From contig JABANP010000075.1 in NCBI GenBank assembly GCA_013115135.1, forward strand, positions 62,001 to 126,000: a stretch of 64,000 nt of DNA. Direction: 5' to 3'. Each line of letters begins with the position of its first letter. The first letter of the stretch is position 1. Under the pieces are notes generated by a model. It did no database searches, had not been told where the DNA came from, and worked only from the letters and a program-made list of their open reading frames with translations. The position numbers and the translations under genes are program-made. This document shows, in pieces, positions 1 to 10,937 of the stretch. The stretch comes from Perkinsus olseni. Lineage: Eukaryota; Perkinsozoa; Perkinsida; Perkinsidae.

Positions 1-386
1 ATGGTTAATAGCAGAGACTGAATGATTCTTTGCCAGGCGAGCCGCTGAGGACCGAACTCGCTGACCCCTGACGGTGAACCGAGCTACAGAAGAAAGAAAC
101 CCCGGTCTATCATTGCTTCTTGAGGAGTTCCAATCAGATTAACTGAGAACGATGCAGAAGGCCTCGCTCTCGAGCGGCCTAGCAAGGCCGAAGCAGTGAA
201 TGATATGCAGGTGTCACAACCGCCGTATGCGTGAGGCTCACCCGAAGCCTTTTCCGTGTGAGCCCTCCCACCTTTGCCGGACCCCCAGAGGCTGAGTTGA
301 ACCCACCTTCGCCCGCCCCTCTCAGGGCAGCACTGCTGCTGCGGCACTGGTAGTGGGCCCGCTTGAATCAGTATTTTGAGTTGTGA

Positions 387-3300
387 ATGGCGTACCGCTG
401 CTTCTGTCTTCTCCTGGTCATTGCCGGCAAAAGTTTCGGCGGGAGGGAGGAGACATCAATACCATACCAACCGTATACTTTCTCGAAGGACGAGAAAGAC
501 AGCGCGAAGGGAAAGGTGCACGCCACGGCGATCGACCGTACAACCACTCGAGAATCTCACTCAGACCGTTCTTGTGACCGGCGCTGCAGGCTTTATCGGC
601 TCGCATGTGGCGAGGCATTGCAGAGATCTCGGACTGAAAGTCGTGGCGATAGACGACCTCAGCGGTAACTTTGAGGGGTCTAGAATGCACATGATGTGAC
701 CTAACAGGCGGGTTTACGTCCAATGTTCCCTCCGGGGTCACCTTCATGAGGCTTGACGTCAGAGATGCGGAAGCGATGGAGGGGCTATTCGAAGAGTATC
801 CGCCCCGCGAGTGTCGCCCTCTCAGTCTTGTAGTTTTCCCTCAGATACAAATTTGACTTTGTGTATCATCTAGCCGCTTACGCTGCGGAAGGCCTGTCTC
901 ATTTTGTGCGGAGTTTCAACTACCGCACCAACCTCGTCGGAAGTGTAGAGATACTCAATGCAGCTGTTCGCCATAAGGTCGGCCATGCCTCGCACTTCGG
1001 CTTCAGCCTCGACTCACTCAGGTTCACACGTTTGTTTTCACATCGTCAATCGCAGTATTCGGCCCGTTGAACGACGACCTCGAGTGATGGGGTGCTGGAG
1101 ATGAGACCGCTCACCGAAGAAGACAGGCCTCAGCCCGAGGATCCCTACGGGATATCTAAGTGAAAACTATTCCGCGCGGTCGTCAGATCCTCACACAGTG
1201 CCGCTCTGCAGCGAGCTTCAATTTTCTCTCACGTGCGTCGCTCCCGTCTTCTACTGAGCTGGAGCCCGTTCAAGTGCTCCAATTTCCGAGTCTTAGTTCT
1301 CGGAAAGGGCCCCTTCCGAGCTCAGAGAAAAATTGCCTGTTTAAGTGCTAATTTTTCCCGAGCTCACTTTCCGAGAGCTGAGAAATTCACTGGGGCCTGG
1401 AAATGCGTGCTCTCGGATAACTCATTCCGAGTTCTTAGTTCAAGTGCCGCTCACTCGGCTCGTCGAAGGTTAATCCAAGTCCGAGTGGAGAGGGCTAGTG
1501 TTTCCGAGTCCTTTCGAAACCCAAACATCCTGCTAACGCTACGTTTTCGTTCTCTTGGATAATACTATGCTATGGAATTATGACTGACAATAATGTAGCT
1601 ATTCGGAATAGCCTATTCCTCGCTATGAGGGCCTCACAGTGCGAACTCACATTGTATTGTCGAGAACGAAGTAAGAAAGTTGTGTTGTGTTCCTGTCCCG
1701 CTGCGCGTTGCGTCGCAGGAGTTAGTTCACCGAGTAAGCATACTTTTCCGAGTCGGGGACATTTCTCATAGAAACGACTTAAACACGAGGAGAATTATCT
1801 CGGGATTCGCACTAGACAAAACAGCTCGGAAATGCGACCAATCCGAGTGGTCGTACTTGAACAGACGATTACCCGGCACACGTTCACTAGGAATGCTAAC
1901 TCGGAAGGAAGTACTCCGACTCGGAACTCGGAAGTGTTTTGCACTTGAACGGGCTCCTGGTGTTTCGCACTTTCCGTTTTCTTGCGTCCTAGAGGGCTTT
2001 TTGTCGGCGAGTCCTTTTCTACTGTTATCGGATATTCATCAGATACGCCTTCGAGATGGACCTCCGAGCTGCCCACGACATGTGGGGTATCAATTTCGTC
2101 GTCTTCCGTCCGCACAACGTGTATGGTCCGCATCAGAACATGTTCGACAGGCAAGGCGCAATTCAGCAGCATCGTCGCCGCGATAGTTCACTCGTCATCA
2201 GGTACCGAAATGTGGTGGGTATCTTCGTGAACCAGATCATCCACGGGAAGCCTTTGACGATCTTCGGAGATGGTCAACAGCTTCGAGCGTTCTCGTATAT
2301 AGACGACGTGGCTCCAATCATCTCGAGGGCGCCTCTAGTGAAAGCGGCTCACAACGAAGTTGGACACCTCGCGAGGCGGCAGTTGTTGTGGACTTCTCGC
2401 AGGTCTTCAACATCGGTGCCGATACACCGTACAATATCAATCGACTGGCCACGGAAATCTCTCGTGCGATGGGAAAGCCTGATCACCCCTCTCAAGTGAG
2501 TCGCTGCTGAAACCCCGGTCGCTGATGGAGAACGCGCGTGGATTGGTCACTAGGCATGAGCTTGGTCTATCTCGTTGGACCGAATCTGGTGGTAGAGCGC
2601 ATCATAAGTAGATGGGCTCATAGTGGATGAGATAGGCCACACTGGTCGTATTCCAAAATCAACAATAACCGATGAGGCTTGGAGCACGAAGGGACATTTT
2701 CGTTACATAAAGAGAAATGGAGAATGGAGACACTCATTGTGCAAGCACATCACAGGAGAGAAACAGTCGAGAGAATTTGGTTCACTAACGGGACGCTAGA
2801 ATGATAACATAAAGGTCATGGTGCTATGTAGACAGCGCGTCTCCTCCGGCGAGGTACGAACCTGCTCGTTTGGAGGTCGTCAATGCCGTCGCTAGCCATG
2901 AAAAAGTCAGGCGCATCTTCGCACCGCCTGAAACTGTGGACCTGGTAACCGGTCTGCAGAGAACCGTCGAATGGTAAAGAGAATCTCGATGGAATCTTCG
3001 CTGCCGTCTCGTGCCGGCAGGTATAACGTGGTCGGTGCTTCCTTCACGCCGGTGGAATTTGAAAGTGTTGAGGTTATTGACAAGATGCCTCCGAGTTGGA
3101 TAAGGCCCGGTCTTGCAGAGCGTCCAGCGTGCCAAGGGACGAGGGTTGGTGAGTCTTCGCTTCACAACCCGAGTGGAACCTTCCGAGGTGAGCGGAAAAT
3201 AGCCTCAACCTCGCAATGGCTGTTCGAGAGCTTTGCTGTATTGTCTTTGGCATCCGGGGAGAGGAATCGGTATCCATTTTTCAGGCGTGACGGAGCTCTT

Positions 3301-3415
3301 CCCGGGAGGAGGAGTCTCTGTCGTGGCGCCACTACTGCTACTACTAGGGCTTGGCGTGCTCATGATAGGCATCCGACTGCTCAGAGGACGTCACGGTGAT
3401 GGCAAGTATACTTGA
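387..3415 (+). CDS. NAD-dependent UDP-sugar epimerase, secretory route, 11 exons
   Basis: Extended short-chain dehydrogenase/epimerase of the UDP-glucose 4-epimerase/UDP-glucuronate epimerase group, expected to interconvert nucleotide sugars with bound NAD. Seen: Rossmann motif VTGAAGFIGSH, then DDLSGGF, VYHLAAYAAEG, TSSIAVFG, catalytic YGISK, RPHNVYGP, FGDGQQLRAFSYIDD, VFNIGADTPYNI and a C-terminal PPSW. Exons by matching phase: 387-515, 565-664, 708-810, 845-977, 1022-1159, 2043-2150, 2202-2358, 2403-2495, about 2830-2973, 3021-3187 and 3285-3415. Intron 2151-2201 has a GC donor. The ATG at 387 gives a hydrophobic leader (MAYRCFCLLLVIAGKS), and the last exon encodes a membrane span (VVAPLLLLLGLGVLMIG) before the stop, so I infer a membrane-anchored enzyme of the ER or Golgi. 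Odd point: between 1068 and 1095 the frame must shift by one base, either an indel or a 19-nt intron. The acceptor of the exon near 2830 is unresolved. Confidence 0.8.
1261..1957. mobile_element. Non-autonomous element with 17-bp terminal inverted repeats inside an intron
   Basis: Bases 1261-1277 (GGAGCCCGTTCAAGTGC) recur as an exact reverse complement at 1941-1957. Between them the heptamer TTCCGAG or its complement CTCGGAA occurs about eleven times, for example near 1284, 1298, 1314, 1368, 1426, 1501, 1745, 1824, 1900, 1920 and 1927, where about 0.1 is expected by chance. The block fills most of the 883-nt intron 1160-2042, whose neighbours in the same gene are 34-51 nt. No credible coding frame lies inside. 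I read it as a MITE-like insertion. No clear target-site duplication was found. Confidence 0.6.
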
Positions 3416-4308
3416 CCGCATGTTCTGCTGGTACTCTGTCATCTTTAATCTCGTTCAACTTGTGTCGAGTTGTCTCCATAACGGAGAGTCTACTCCAGTG
3501 AACCACCACAGCGCGCGAACATTCACTACAGCGCAATATGAGCATAAGAATTACCTGATCGATGCTGCCGACACTCTCACCAATGCGTCCACAGGGGTCC
3601 TGATACCCGACACTCGAACGGCCTCTTTCAGTCAACAGTGGTGGATCAGAAGTCGCCTCTCCGTCTTAGTCTGTCTGCTCATTCGTTGCTGCTCATGTCT
3701 TCCTTGACGTTTCGTCCGGGCTCTGGTAAAGGCGAGTCCAGAAGAGCGGAATGAGTGTCGTTCGAGCGATCGCGCAACGAGATCGCCCGCTTCTTGGCGC
3801 GGCGCTGAATTGGCGACGCAGATTCGCTCAACAGATTAGTTCCACACCATTCCACCCCTGCACTCAAGAATAGTTGCTGTAGTGACCCCTCGTGAGTCAG
3901 TTCTAGGTCTCGGATAGGAAGTCGAAGCTAAATACTGTTAGAGACTGGCTGATTGAGAACAGAGCACCCGAGCTTCGCCATCTGGGATCCCAGCTATCAT
4001 CTGCTGCCTTCTGACCATCCGCCACTCATCTTAGCTTCAGCGTATCTTCTCATCGGACCGCGATTGGATCACCGGAATATACTTAACAATACGGCCATAA
4101 GATGGGCCTGCAAACTGACTGTTGAGGTTGGCCTCTAGATAAGGGAAAGGAACCAACGCGTTGCACCGGTAGCTCGCAGGGGAGCTCGACCAAAGTCATC
4201 TCTCGGACTCATGCAAAGGCATTGCCTTTGCTTTGTTCGTCGAGGTCGGATCCGATTGCCGGCGGATGTACAGTTGTAGTTGTACTGGGAGAGCTCTATT
4301 GTTATTCC
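3416..4308. other. Intergenic stretch without a supported gene
   Basis: Holds the 3' flank of the epimerase gene and the promoter region of the next gene. A 103-codon open frame at 3396-3707 has a hydrophobic start but no recognisable domain and overlaps the epimerase end, so it is not called. Confidence 0.4.
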
Positions 4309-5067
4309 ATGTCACATCCACGCATTCTCCTTATCTTGGCGATTGCTTTTGAAGGGCAGTCCTCGGCTGAGGTATCGAGATACCCGAATGGACATTACTG
4401 CCGCTGTTCTCTGGATGATTCTGTGGATAACAGGCAGTGTACGCGGATTACATTCAGAGTCCCGAAAGATGGCTCGAGGCCGATTATTGATGTCACCGAT
4501 GAAGCGTCTGGGGTGAAGGAGGAGAACGTCACTTACAATACCGGAGAGGCCTTATCTTACGACTACTATAACATTCGCCTGACGAACGTGGAACTCATCA
4601 GAAGGTTGGGACCGGTCGAAGTCGACTCCATCAGTTCTCTCGGAACTCCGAAAGGACTTTTCACGTACCTCTCACCAAAGTTCAAGGAGGGGAGGGACAC
4701 CAGGTTTTATAGGAATGAACTTTGCCGTGAGGCACGAAGTATCGAGCCGGTCATTCCCAAGGCCTTGAACATCCGCACCCACCACCCTCACATGCCGCAA
4801 GGGTCTTACTGTGCTCATTGGAGCAAGGAGAATATCTCCCTCAAGCTGGAGTTCGTGGGAGGAGGTAAACCGGCCCTTAACGTCTATGAGTTGTCTTCGA
4901 ACAAGTTCGAGATGAATGCACACTATGACACCGACGTAATGCCGGTCGATTCAGTGCAGGACATGTGGGGGTTCAGAATCAAGCTGAAGGCTCAAGATCT
5001 TATCAAAGCTGTTGGTACCGAGAAGCTTAAGGTTTTGCAACAGCTGTATTTTATAGTGCGAAACTGA
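4309..5067 (+). CDS. Secreted protein of unknown function, single exon
   Basis: A 252-residue frame. I chose the ATG at 4309 rather than the upstream one at 4222 because it starts a typical signal peptide (MSHPRILLILAIAFEGQSSA). The mature part has about six cysteines, several N-glycosylation-type sites (such as ENVTY and ENISL) and no membrane span, so it probably enters the secretory pathway. The composition is balanced and codon use looks coding throughout. I do not recognise the family; such intronless, lineage-specific secreted proteins are common in parasitic alveolates. It follows the epimerase on the same strand by about 0.9 kb. Confidence 0.7.
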   Translation: MSHPRILLILAIAFEGQSSAEVSRYPNGHYCRCSLDDSVDNRQCTRITFRVPKDGSRPIIDVTDEASGVKEENVTYNTGEALSYDYYNIRLTNVELIRRLGPVEVDSISSLGTPKGLFTYLSPKFKEGRDTRFYRNELCREARSIEPVIPKALNIRTHHPHMPQGSYCAHWSKENISLKLEFVGGGKPALNVYELSSNKFEMNAHYDTDVMPVDSVQDMWGFRIKLKAQDLIKAVGTEKLKVLQQLYFIVRN

Positions 5068-6638
5068 AACACGGCTGCGACCACTTCACCCACCATAGTG
5101 CCCATAACAAGGCTACTTTCTTCAACCCGAGGGAGTGCCCTTAGAGGTCGGCAGGAATCAATTGCTTCGGAGTGTTTATTTACATGTGCGTGCCGATGAT
5201 GTCACTTGTTGTCTACTACGAGGTGTGTAGTGCTGAGTCACCCTGACTCTCAGGGCCGGAGACCGGGCATAGAGCTCACAACGGCTCGGCGTCACAGGGC
5301 CGCAGACTGGCACATCAGCAGCGGTGCAAACTCAAGCCAAGAGGCTGCGCCGTTCGGCTGGCGTTGAGGGGTACGAAGAATACCACCACTGGCCGCAGAT
5401 AGCGGAGGAGCATCATACGGGTTTAACGTCCGGGGCTGCCCCGGCGGGGCATATTTCACATGAACCCCTCTAAACAGTGGCACTCAACTTGAGCCACTTG
5501 AGTCAAGTGACTTGAGTCAAGTTGTCCCTTGAATGACCCTTTTGGCGCCCTAAACTCAACATGAAAGGTCACTTGGAGTTCAGTGCGCACCCTTTCGTTG
5601 AGGGTCCCCGAATAGAGGAGTCCTTGGATAAGCGGCCTGTCCTGAGGAATCAACTAGCCCTTAAAGCGGTCCTTAAGTTGGCACTTAGGGTTAGCGCCAC
5701 TACTTCGCTAGACGCCATTTAAATCCTCTCACTCGCGGCGCTTGGGTCCGACCAACGAGGTTTCCCTACGACTACACGCGCACGATGAAGGGGACACCGC
5801 GGGAGGGGAGGCGTACTAGTCCGGGATGCACTTGTGGGCCAGTTTCACACGGAGATAACTTGTTATCGTATGTTAAATATGGGGATGCGAGCGTCGCTTC
5901 AGTGCGTGGCTGACTGGAGTGATTCCACGAGAGTGAAATCCCAGAAGGAAGAGGGACAAGGAACACAATAGCAAAACCAGCACTCAAGGGTGCTGCAACC
6001 GACGCTTAACTTACCCTGCCGGGCCTCTAGTGGCGGCTAGGCCAGATCAACATGACGATAACCATCCCGTGGAACATCATGGGGTCATGCTTTTCTTCCC
6101 ATCCCTTGACCCTGAGGTAGGATGCGGAGGTCACCAGTGTTGACCAGAGAGCAAGACCTAGGCGTATCTCCTCCTAGTGGACAAGGTAGCTGACCACACT
6201 TCGCTAACCGAACCTTGGTCACAACCACCTTCTCCAAGTGTGTTAAACTTACTTACTCGGTCACACTGGCTCAGTCGGCATAGTGTGCGGTCGTGTCGAC
6301 CATTCGAAACTGTATCCGGCCTAGAGTGAGGCCGTTATGCCAGCACTCAAGCATATCATATTTGCGAGTGAAGAGAGCAGTTTGGTGGTAGGGCCGAAAT
6401 TGTAACATCGAATTGGCGAATAAGAAGGCCAGTTAGCGTCTATACCAGTCGACAACACAGCATCGTGTCTTGCTCCGAGGTTCTGCTAGCTTTTTGGCAT
6501 ATAGACTCCCTTAATCGCGGCTGTTCAGTCTCGATACACTTGTAACGCTAGACATACCAGAGCAAGTACACACACAGGAGCATCATGATGAACAAACAAC
6601 AACACGGGAGAAGAAGTATTATCGAGTCTGGCAGCGCC
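5068..6638. other. Gene-free stretch with palindromes
   Basis: No supported gene. At 5495-5509 there is a perfect odd palindrome with 7-bp arms (CACTTGA/TCAAGTG), followed by more TTGAGTCAAG copies to about 5525. The remainder is unremarkable mixed sequence between convergent genes. Confidence 0.4.
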
Positions 6639-7589
6639 CTATGCACTCGAGCTCGACGCCGGCTGCTCTTCTTCATCATAGATCCGCTTCAGTTCAGCCA
6701 TCATCTCTCTCATTGGCTCGGCATTTTTCCTGTGGAACTCGAGGATCCAGCGGTCCCCATATCGCTCGTATCCTTGGGGAGGGTCACCGAGGATGGCATC
6801 GGCTATGCGGCGGCACTTGCCAATGCCTGTATATTCAAACGAGTCCGGAGGTGCGTTCTCCGTAAGGATCTGTCGAGTATCAGGTGAAAGGTGATTCAAT
6901 GGTAATAGGCCAGCCTCCTGGAGCACGTCCCAGCTCTCCTTCCTCGCACCTCGGATCTCCACGTCGTCAACATTGCCGCGGAAGAACCACAACCTCGTAT
7001 CACTGAGAAGCAACACAGCGAGGGTTCACGGACCCTGCTAGACCGAATCCATTGGCCAGAAGCCCACCCAAAGACTTACAAATAATACCAATGCTTCTTA
7101 TCGTAGAGTGAAGTGCACACCACCTCCCCGACATTAGGATCCTCCTTTGACCGAAAGAAAAACTTGAAGCGCATCTTCTCAAGGGGACTCGTCTGCTCGA
7201 TTTCACAGCCCGACTCTAATTCGTGTACATATATCTGTGGAGGCAGCGTGAGGGCGTCACAGGTCATAAAGGAAGAGCAATCATCGGCTTTTTTGCTGAG
7301 ACGAGCCGCTCAGTCAGGACTGGAGGTCGAGACAGGACGTAAAACGGGAACCTACTCCAGGACGTAGAAATACTCCGCGCGCTGAACGTCCGCCGCGGGG
7401 CTCAGAGCTATAAGCCTGAGGCCTGCTGCTATAGCTCCGGGTGGGCGGAAGATTTGTCGCTCGGTTGCTGCGCGTCGAGAACAGCTCCTCTCTCATGCGT
7501 TCAAGATCCTTCGCGTTCCCCATTGCTTCGAGCCCGAGCTTGCCCAAGACAGCCACAGGGAGAATGGCGAGAGTGAGATGGGGGAACAT
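6639..7589 (-). CDS. Unknown protein with N-terminal hydrophobic segment, 3 exons
   Basis: Exons on the minus strand: 7589-7352, 7308-7080 and 7002-6639. The introns are 43 and 77 nt, both GT-AG, and phases match at both joins. The product is about 276 residues. It starts with a hydrophobic segment (MFPHLTLAILPVAVLGKLG), which could be a signal peptide or anchor, followed by a Ser/Arg/Pro-rich stretch and then a compact region with aromatic motifs such as FKFFFRSKEDPN and RLWFFRGNVDDVE. The C-terminus is charged and helical (EMMAELKRIYDEEEQ) and ends in a serine run. The first join is the least certain. I do not recognise the family. Confidence 0.55.
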
Positions 7590-8736
7590 GGTGGGAGAAA
7601 GACGAGAGAGAGCTGCCAAATCACACCAGCAGGTGCATGCGAACACTGGAAGCGGCAGGTCATCGACGGCAGCTCGAAACACAATAAGCCGCTCGATGTT
7701 GACACTCAAAGGCCCTAGTTGGGCGGCCTAACAAACACTCTTATCATCACAGTTGTGACCTGGATTTGGCGTGATGATAGGTGAAATGGGCAGCCTCCAA
7801 CATTCGGACAAAGGAAGCCGTTACTTCAGCGAAATTGATTCTCGTATTCCGTCGAAATTGGACTAACTTCAGGCGTGCCACGAGATCAGTACAACTGAAC
7901 GCGTGATTGACCCATAAAAGGTGTGGGGACCCATGAGGGCGGCTGCATTCCGTGGAAATAGGTTTTCGAGCAGGTTTATTTGGCGTCTCTGAATGAAATT
8001 CTTCTGCTTAGATTGAAACATTCCTTAATAACGTTTCAATCTGACCAGATTTGAGTAAATTCTTCTGCTCAAAATACGTCAAATGATCTTATATCCTCTT
8101 TTCTGTCACAAATCGTTCCCTTCTGCCACAGTTTTCTCCTTTTTAAAACAGTTTCCTCTGTTGCCACATTCATGTCCAACCGTCTTGGATTCAATTATAT
8201 CAAGATTAGGTCAGAGTGTGGTATGCGGAGTTCAATTTCGGCAAGAAGGCTTCCAGTTCATGATTCAGGAAGACTCATTGACAGGAGCCAGCGCGAATCG
8301 TCTAGATTTTTTGTTTTAAGCCCGTTATCGTCCTTTTATACGATACGCGCAAGTGGACCGTGGGCGCGCTGATGCAGACCGAGAACAATGGTTGATAGGC
8401 TGAACGTTACTGTTCATATCCTGAATGGAGCGCGTCGTGTGCTCTCGGTCGCAATCGCAAGCCGCGGTATCATGCGTTGTTACCAGTGCGGGCGCCCTAG
8501 GGACCGGGAAAAACCATATTTCTAAAGAAAGTTGCCATTTTCTAAAGAAGTTTCTCGCTCGCCCGGGAGAGGATTGGGATTACGCTTTTGACTCTCGGAT
8601 AACCTATGACCTATAACCCTAGGCCTTCGGGTTTGAGGTGATGGTCGCCCGAAGGGCGACCTGAGTCGGGTTTCGGGTTGACGGGGGTTACGGTCAGTAC
8701 TCCACTAGGTCTTTTTCTCTTTAGTTTTTCTCCTTC
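7590..8736. other. Intergenic stretch, nothing recognised
   Basis: Divergent spacer between a minus-strand and a plus-strand gene. It is T-rich from about 8080 to 8170. Around 8630-8670 there is an inverted pair (GGTCGCCCGAAGGGCGACC). No coding frame has convincing composition. Confidence 0.35.
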
Positions 8737-8795
8737 TTTAGATTTTCGCCCTCTTGCTTAGATTTTCGCCCTTTCGCTTAGATTTTCACCGTCTA
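8737..8795. repeat. Short imperfect tandem repeat, about 20-nt unit
   Basis: Three adjacent units of the form CTTAGATTTTCGCCCT, differing by a few bases, lie about 90-140 nt upstream of the ATG at 8881. They could belong to the promoter or 5' UTR of that gene; this is inference. Confidence 0.5.
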
Positions 8796-8880
8796 CCGTC
8801 TAGGGACCGATCCTCTGCGCTGTTTGACCACATAGTTCTTGAAAACGATATCTCTTTTGAAAATAATGGTAGTACTCGAC

Positions 8881-10937
8881 ATGGCTTCAGACAAGGGCGG
8901 TCCTCCGGGTGCTGTGGACGACCAAGCAACGTTACTGGATGGTAATACTGGCTCATCGTTCGACCCTCTAAAATTGCGTCGATGTTCGAGCAGCATGCAT
9001 GCATGCTGTTGGTACTTTTTCGGAAAATTTGATGGTGGTGAATATGACCATATTCCACCGTGCCAAACGTAAGCAATTTCGTTTCTACTCTATGAAAGAA
9101 GTGCCGTCATAAAGCCCTTTGCACAACGCTCCACGAAGTTCCTCGCTTATCGATGATACGACGCTCGCTTCGCCGTTCTGACTTGAATGGTGTCACCGAA
9201 GCTGGGGTGTCCATGTAGGAACCGTTCGATGGCTCGTACGTCTCGGTCTCGTTTTCGATTACCTCGTTTCTTATCATCTGTCGGTAGGTCAGAGAGCTGC
9301 TGCGTCACTACTGGAAGTGAATCCTACACCATTAAGCGAAGAAACGATACAAGAGGGTGCGTCGTCTGAGTTGTCAGCGCTTCTCTTGAGGTTACCGCCC
9401 TCTTCAACGGTCACGGAAATCGTCGACTCAGAAGAGGGAGAAAGTAAATGACCTCGGCAGGATTCGAACCGAGGGTCTTTTCCTTGATCTAATTAAGTAC
9501 GAAGCACTCCCAAGTACACTGTCTCAGGTTACGCATATTCCCGTTGCGTGCAACCTATAGCGAATGCCGCCAGCGCGTCAGCATCGGCACTTCCTCATTG
9601 TGTGCATCATGGCGGCATCATACAGTCGGTTTTTAGCGGCTTATTGTGGGGTGGGTCAGGACGGGAAGGCCGAAGGCGTTTGAGTTCATAAATTGTCGAG
9701 GAGGGGTGTGAGTGACTAGGGACTGAGCAGCTCAATGTTATTGAGTCAATAGTGGGGCGAGAATCTAAGCCAGATCCTTCGGTGTTGTATCATCAGAACG
9801 GTGGAGTTTGGAGTTTACTTTGGCGCTCCTCGCCTGCTGATTGCAGACTGGTCGTATTCACGTTCCTTCTTTCCAGGTTCCTCAGAGAATAAACCGATCA
9901 TGGCAGCATTGGATCTTCACCTCGATAGTCGCTTTAAGTGGTGCTATAGTGATACATAGGATATGCAGACCGACTAAGCTCTGGGTTACCGCTGCTACGC
10001 CTTTCGTGAGTTAAGGGGATGTTATGGTGTTGGCTTGCGCCGGGAATAGGGCTCCCGAGAGGTTGGGCATAGGCCTTCGCGCGAATGGAGTGAGGTGATT
10101 TATAAAGAGGAAAAATCGGCCGCTTGGAATGATCGTGTACTGCGCTAGGATATTTCCAGTAGTTCTCGGGTACTGCCTAGTAGTCGTAGCGTGTTTGATG
10201 CCCGTATTGAAGTTGAGTACTCCACTGATCGTAGGCGGGAGGGAAGGTAGCCCGTGTCCTGAGCCTGGCCCCACGATCGAGATTTCGGTATTTTGGTTTA
10301 TCTTTTGTTGCATGGGAGTTAGTCAGTGTGCATCGCTCCGCTGAAGTTTCCATGCGATTTTAGGTTTACTCGCTAATACAGATGGTGGTGGGAGCGATTC
10401 CACTGTCTGCGGATGCGGATACCATCAAGAGTGCGCCAGCGCTGGGAGTAGCGACCATAATACTCGCGGTAACCGAAAGGTCCCGGGTTCGATTCCTGGG
10501 GAGAGCACTATTCCTCAGGCATCTGCATTGGGGATTCTCATGACCCGATACGCGTACTACCACGTTGACTGCGTCGCTCGACTGTTGATGGGGATCGTCT
10601 TCCTCGTGTTCCTCTGGCTGAGGACGCCTCCTGGATACTACTTTCCATGTAATGCAGCGGGGGTGCCGAGTTCGATCCGCGGTGGTTGCATTTCTACCTA
10701 GACAATTAATAGACCGCTCTCTTACTTCGTCAAGGGCGGGGTGAGAGTTAGTCGATCGAATATTCCTCCTCGTAGTTACATCATTATCTGCACTGTACGC
10801 TGCTGGCTTTGGCATTCGGCCGAGTCAAAGGAGAGGAAGTGCCAGCAATCGCGCAGGCCATTCTCATCGGCATGGCCCTACAAGGCGCGGCGGTATGGGG
10901 CACGGACTCGCTGTATGATAAGAAGACAGACGAGTGA
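8881..10937 (+). CDS. Polytopic membrane protein, multi-exon, three introns bearing tRNA-like sequence
   Basis: Start ATG at 8881 (MASDKGGPPG). Later exons give an acidic stretch at 9293-9443 (ends SEEGE), a span near 9890-9960 (WIFTSIVALSGAIVIH), spans at 10129-10320 (VVLGYCLVVVACLMPVL, IEISVFWFIFCC), 10382-10468, 10519-10648 (RLLMGIVFLVFLWLR) and a C-terminal exon at about 10776-10937 (AIAQAILIGMALQGAAVWG). At least six hydrophobic helices suggest a transporter or channel-like protein, but no family motif is recognised. Introns 9444-9527, 10469-10518 and 10649-10701 contain tRNA-like sequence. The phase across 10649-10701 does not fit cleanly and exon limits between 9690 and 10129 are guesses. 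Confidence 0.5.
9444..9527 (+). other. 84-nt intron carrying an antisense tRNA-like sequence
   Basis: Donor GTAAAT and acceptor GTCTCAG; joining the flanks keeps a long frame open downstream. On the opposite strand the intron reads as a tRNA 3' half with B-box GGTTCGAATCC (9459-9470 region) and an acceptor-like CGAGGTCA. The T-stem is mismatched, so it is a tRNA relic rather than a working gene. Confidence 0.5.
10469..10518 (+). other. 50-nt intron containing a sense tRNA T-arm
   Basis: GTAACC donor at 10469 and CTCAG acceptor ending at 10518, with phase 0 on both sides (exons 10382-10468 and 10519 onward). Inside, 10483-10499 folds as a canonical tRNA T-arm: arms CCGGG/CCTGG around loop TTCGATT. 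The exact B-box GGTTCGATTCC lies at 10486-10496. The following GGAGAGC resembles an acceptor-stem 3' strand. No D-arm or A-box precedes it. Confidence 0.7.
10649..10701 (+). other. 53-nt intron containing a sense tRNA T-arm
   Basis: Donor GTAATG at 10649 and acceptor CTACCTAG ending at 10701. The B-box-like GAGTTCGATCC sits at 10668-10678, 19 nt from the donor, the same geometry as intron 10469-10518 only 130 nt upstream. Exon phases around it are not fully resolved. Confidence 0.5.

Noticed and set aside
1680..2186. 168-codon plus-strand open frame
   Set aside because: It lies mostly within the element-filled epimerase intron and runs into the conserved exon in the wrong frame.
2971..3021. 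Frameshift in the epimerase after RTVEW
   Set aside because: A 47-nt GT-AG intron (2974-3020) explains it with a split tryptophan codon, so no indel is needed.
8737..8795. CRISPR array
   Set aside because: Units are adjacent without unique spacers and the genome is eukaryotic.
10416..10506. Complete tRNA overlapping the 10.5-kb T-arm
   Set aside because: The upstream sequence is coding, lacks T33 and a paired anticodon stem, and the acceptor pairs only by chance; only the T-arm is supported.
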